Below, piece by piece: positions 12,828-13,947 of a DNA stretch of 13,947 bases. This DNA comes from Actinomycetes bacterium (lineage in GTDB: Bacteria; Actinomycetota; Actinomycetes; Actinomycetales; Cellulomonadaceae): the NCBI GenBank assembly GCA_023389455.1, contig JAEWEJ010000199.1:1-13947 (forward strand), in the 5' to 3' direction. The notes under the pieces were generated by a model. That model had not been told where the DNA came from. It worked only from the letters and a program-made list of their open reading frames with translations, and ran no database searches. The number at the start of each line of letters is the position of its first letter. Position 1 is the stretch's first letter. A program made the position numbers and the translations under genes.

Positions 12828-13793
12828 TCAGTTCGCCTCGGACTTCCCCTGCCGCCAGTAGCCCATGAACGCGACGGCCTTGCGGTCGACGCCGCACTCG
12901 CGCACCAGGTGGCGGCGCAGCGTCTTGATGACGCCGGCCTCGCCCGCGAGCCACGCGTACAGGTGGGCCTCCGCGGCCAGCGGGGCGCCGGTCGCGTAGT
13001 CGATCGGCACCTCCCACAGCATGTCGTGGTCGACGTCGACGTCCTCGAGCACCTGGTCCGGGGCCGGCGCCTGGCCGGGCAGCAGCCGCGCGCACGCGGC
13101 CTGGACGGCGGGGACGAGCAGGTCGCCGTGGGCGCGGCCGTCGCGGCCGAGCCAGTGGATGCGCACACCCTCGGGCGCGTCCAGCGCGAGCCGGTCGTCG
13201 GACCACGGCATCTCGACCAGCACCTCGCCGCGGGCGTCGCGCGGCAGCCGCTCGACGATGCCGGCGATGGCGGGCAGCGCGGTCTCGTCACCGGCGATGA
13301 GCAGGCGGTCGGTACGGGCCGGGGGGACGAAGTCGACGCCGCCGTGCGGGCCGACGTGGTCGGCGTTGCGGCCCATGACGACCAGCTCGTCGCCGACCTG
13401 GGCGGTCGTCGCCCAGCGCGACGCGGGCCCGGTGTCGCCGTGCAGCACGATGTCGACGTCCAGCTCACGCGGGTGCGGACGCACGCCGCGGGCCGTGTAG
13501 GTGCGCATGGGGTGGCGGCGGTCCTCGGGCAGGGCGCGCCACGTGCCGTACCAGTCGCCCGTGCGGCCGAGGTCCATGAGGTCCGCGTACGGCGCGCCGG
13601 CGACCGGCAGGAAGAACTTGATGCGCTGGTCGAACCCGTTGTCCGCGAAGCGGTCGAGGTCGTCACCGGTGAACGTCACGCGCAGCAGGCTGGGGCACAG
13701 CCGCTGCATCGCCGCGACGCGCACGTGGAACATCCGGAAAGGGGACGCCGCGGGGGCGCTCGTCTCGACGATCGTCGCTGCGGCCTCGGTCAC
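12828..13793 (-). CDS. Siderophore-interacting protein (SIP, ViuB-like FAD reductase)
   Basis: A 321-residue cytosolic flavoprotein that reduces Fe(III)-siderophores to release iron, using NAD(P)H or ferredoxin electrons. The FAD-binding domain spans about residues 20-155, with the flavin motif RTYTAR (97-102) and HGDTGPASRWATTAQVGD (118-135). The SIP domain follows, with LLIAGDETALPAIAGI (164-179), VEMPWSDD (193-200), and the C-terminal block YAWLAGEAGVIKTLRRHL (279-296) then GYWRQGKSEAN (311-321). The start is GTG 13793. A -10 box TATGCT ends seven bases before it, so transcription probably begins at or beside the GTG and the mRNA would be leaderless; no Shine-Dalgarno is visible. An iron box overlaps this promoter, so expression should rise when iron is scarce. 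No siderophore synthesis or ABC uptake genes are in the window. Confidence 0.93.
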   Translation of the reverse strand: MTEAAATIVETSAPAASPFRMFHVRVAAMQRLCPSLLRVTFTGDDLDRFADNGFDQRIKFFLPVAGAPYADLMDLGRTGDWYGTWRALPEDRRHPMRTYTARGVRPHPRELDVDIVLHGDTGPASRWATTAQVGDELVVMGRNADHVGPHGGVDFVPPARTDRLLIAGDETALPAIAGIVERLPRDARGEVLVEMPWSDDRLALDAPEGVRIHWLGRDGRAHGDLLVPAVQAACARLLPGQAPAPDQVLEDVDVDHDMLWEVPIDYATGAPLAAEAHLYAWLAGEAGVIKTLRRHLVRECGVDRKAVAFMGYWRQGKSEAN

Positions 13794-13799
13794 ACCCGA

Positions 13800-13830
13800 A
13801 GCATAAGGTGAGGCTTACCTGATTCCGCAA
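13800..13830 (-). promoter_or_regulatory. SIP gene promoter with DtxR/IdeR iron box
   Basis: TAAGGTGAGGCTTACCTGA at 13804-13822 matches the DtxR/IdeR consensus TTAGGTTAGGCTAACCTAA at 15 of 19 positions by eye. On the minus strand a -10 box TATGCT (13800-13805) and a weak -35 TTGCGG (13825-13830, 19-bp spacer) flank and overlap it. Iron-loaded repressor would cover the spacer and -10. The downstream gene's function in iron release supports the assignment. Confidence 0.85.
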
Positions 13831-13843
13831 GCCCCTGGCGCCG

Positions 13844-13947
13844 TCAGATCGTGCAGACCCCGGCCAGGACCTCCTCCGCGGCGGGGTCGGGCGCCTGCGC
13901 GCCGGGCCCGCCGGCGGGGTCGCCCGCCCCGGCACCCTGCTCCGCGC
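13844..13947 (-). CDS. Possible C-terminal fragment of an upstream gene, right edge
   Basis: A minus-strand frame enters from the right edge and ends with TGA at 13844-13846. It has 34 full codons with an Ala/Gly/Pro/Asp-rich stretch followed by PAAEEVLAGVCTI at the C-terminus. The frame has no internal stop, but in DNA this GC-rich open frames arise by chance. The stop lies 21 bases before the iron box, a natural position for the end of a preceding gene. The product is not recognisable. Confidence 0.35.
   Translation of the reverse strand, partial: AEQGAGAGDPAGGPGAQAPDPAAEEVLAGVCTI

Noticed and set aside
11237..12861. Long frames of 449 and 485 codons on both strands over the MFS gene
   Set aside because: Low-complexity mirror frames of a membrane protein with well-recognised motifs; no domains.
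1..13947. Mobile element, prophage or defence island
   Set aside because: No transposase, integrase, terminal inverted repeats, tRNA-associated duplication or composition change was seen. All recognised genes are ordinary transport, regulation and repair functions.

Overview
The window is very GC-rich (roughly three quarters G+C) with dense, short-spaced genes, frequent GTG starts, overlapping stop/start codons and hairpins without U-tracts. With the protein similarities this points to a chromosomal segment of a high-GC actinomycete, probably Cellulomonas or a relative in the Micrococcales. The genus is inference.

Left third (1-5923, minus strand): the high-affinity potassium uptake operon, read right to left. 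It holds an unnamed 27-residue membrane ORF, then kdpF, kdpA, kdpB, kdpC and the first 372 codons of kdpD, which runs off the left edge. The genes overlap by 1-4 bases or are separated by 2-34 bases, so they are almost certainly one transcript. A promoter candidate with two CGTCAGGG direct repeats 11 bp apart lies upstream and looks like a KdpE-type response-regulator site. It is followed by a leader that can fold into a nested hairpin.

Middle (5930-10440): a minus-strand SBF-like (bile acid:sodium symporter family) membrane protein, preceded by a possible 10-codon coupled leader ORF; a 52-residue basic protein; a plus-strand standalone 5'-3' exonuclease of the PolA/FEN type with a clamp-motif-like C-terminus; a convergent VOC (glyoxalase-fold) protein; and a DeoR-family repressor divergent, over only 61 bp, from a Rid-family protein that lacks the catalytic arginine of RidA.

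Right third (10410-13947): a strong bidirectional terminator hairpin; a TetR-family repressor divergent from a DHA2-type MFS exporter, with a perfect 15-bp palindrome abutting the exporter's -10 box; then, on the minus strand, a siderophore-interacting flavoprotein behind a clear DtxR/IdeR iron box, apparently transcribed leaderless; and a possible 3' end of another minus-strand gene at the right edge.

No rRNA, tRNA, CRISPR array, transposase, phage gene or other mobile element was seen. The window looks like ordinary core/accessory chromosome. Its interest lies in small ORFs and regulatory sites rather than a new multi-gene system. All coordinates and motifs were read by eye; no database search was run.
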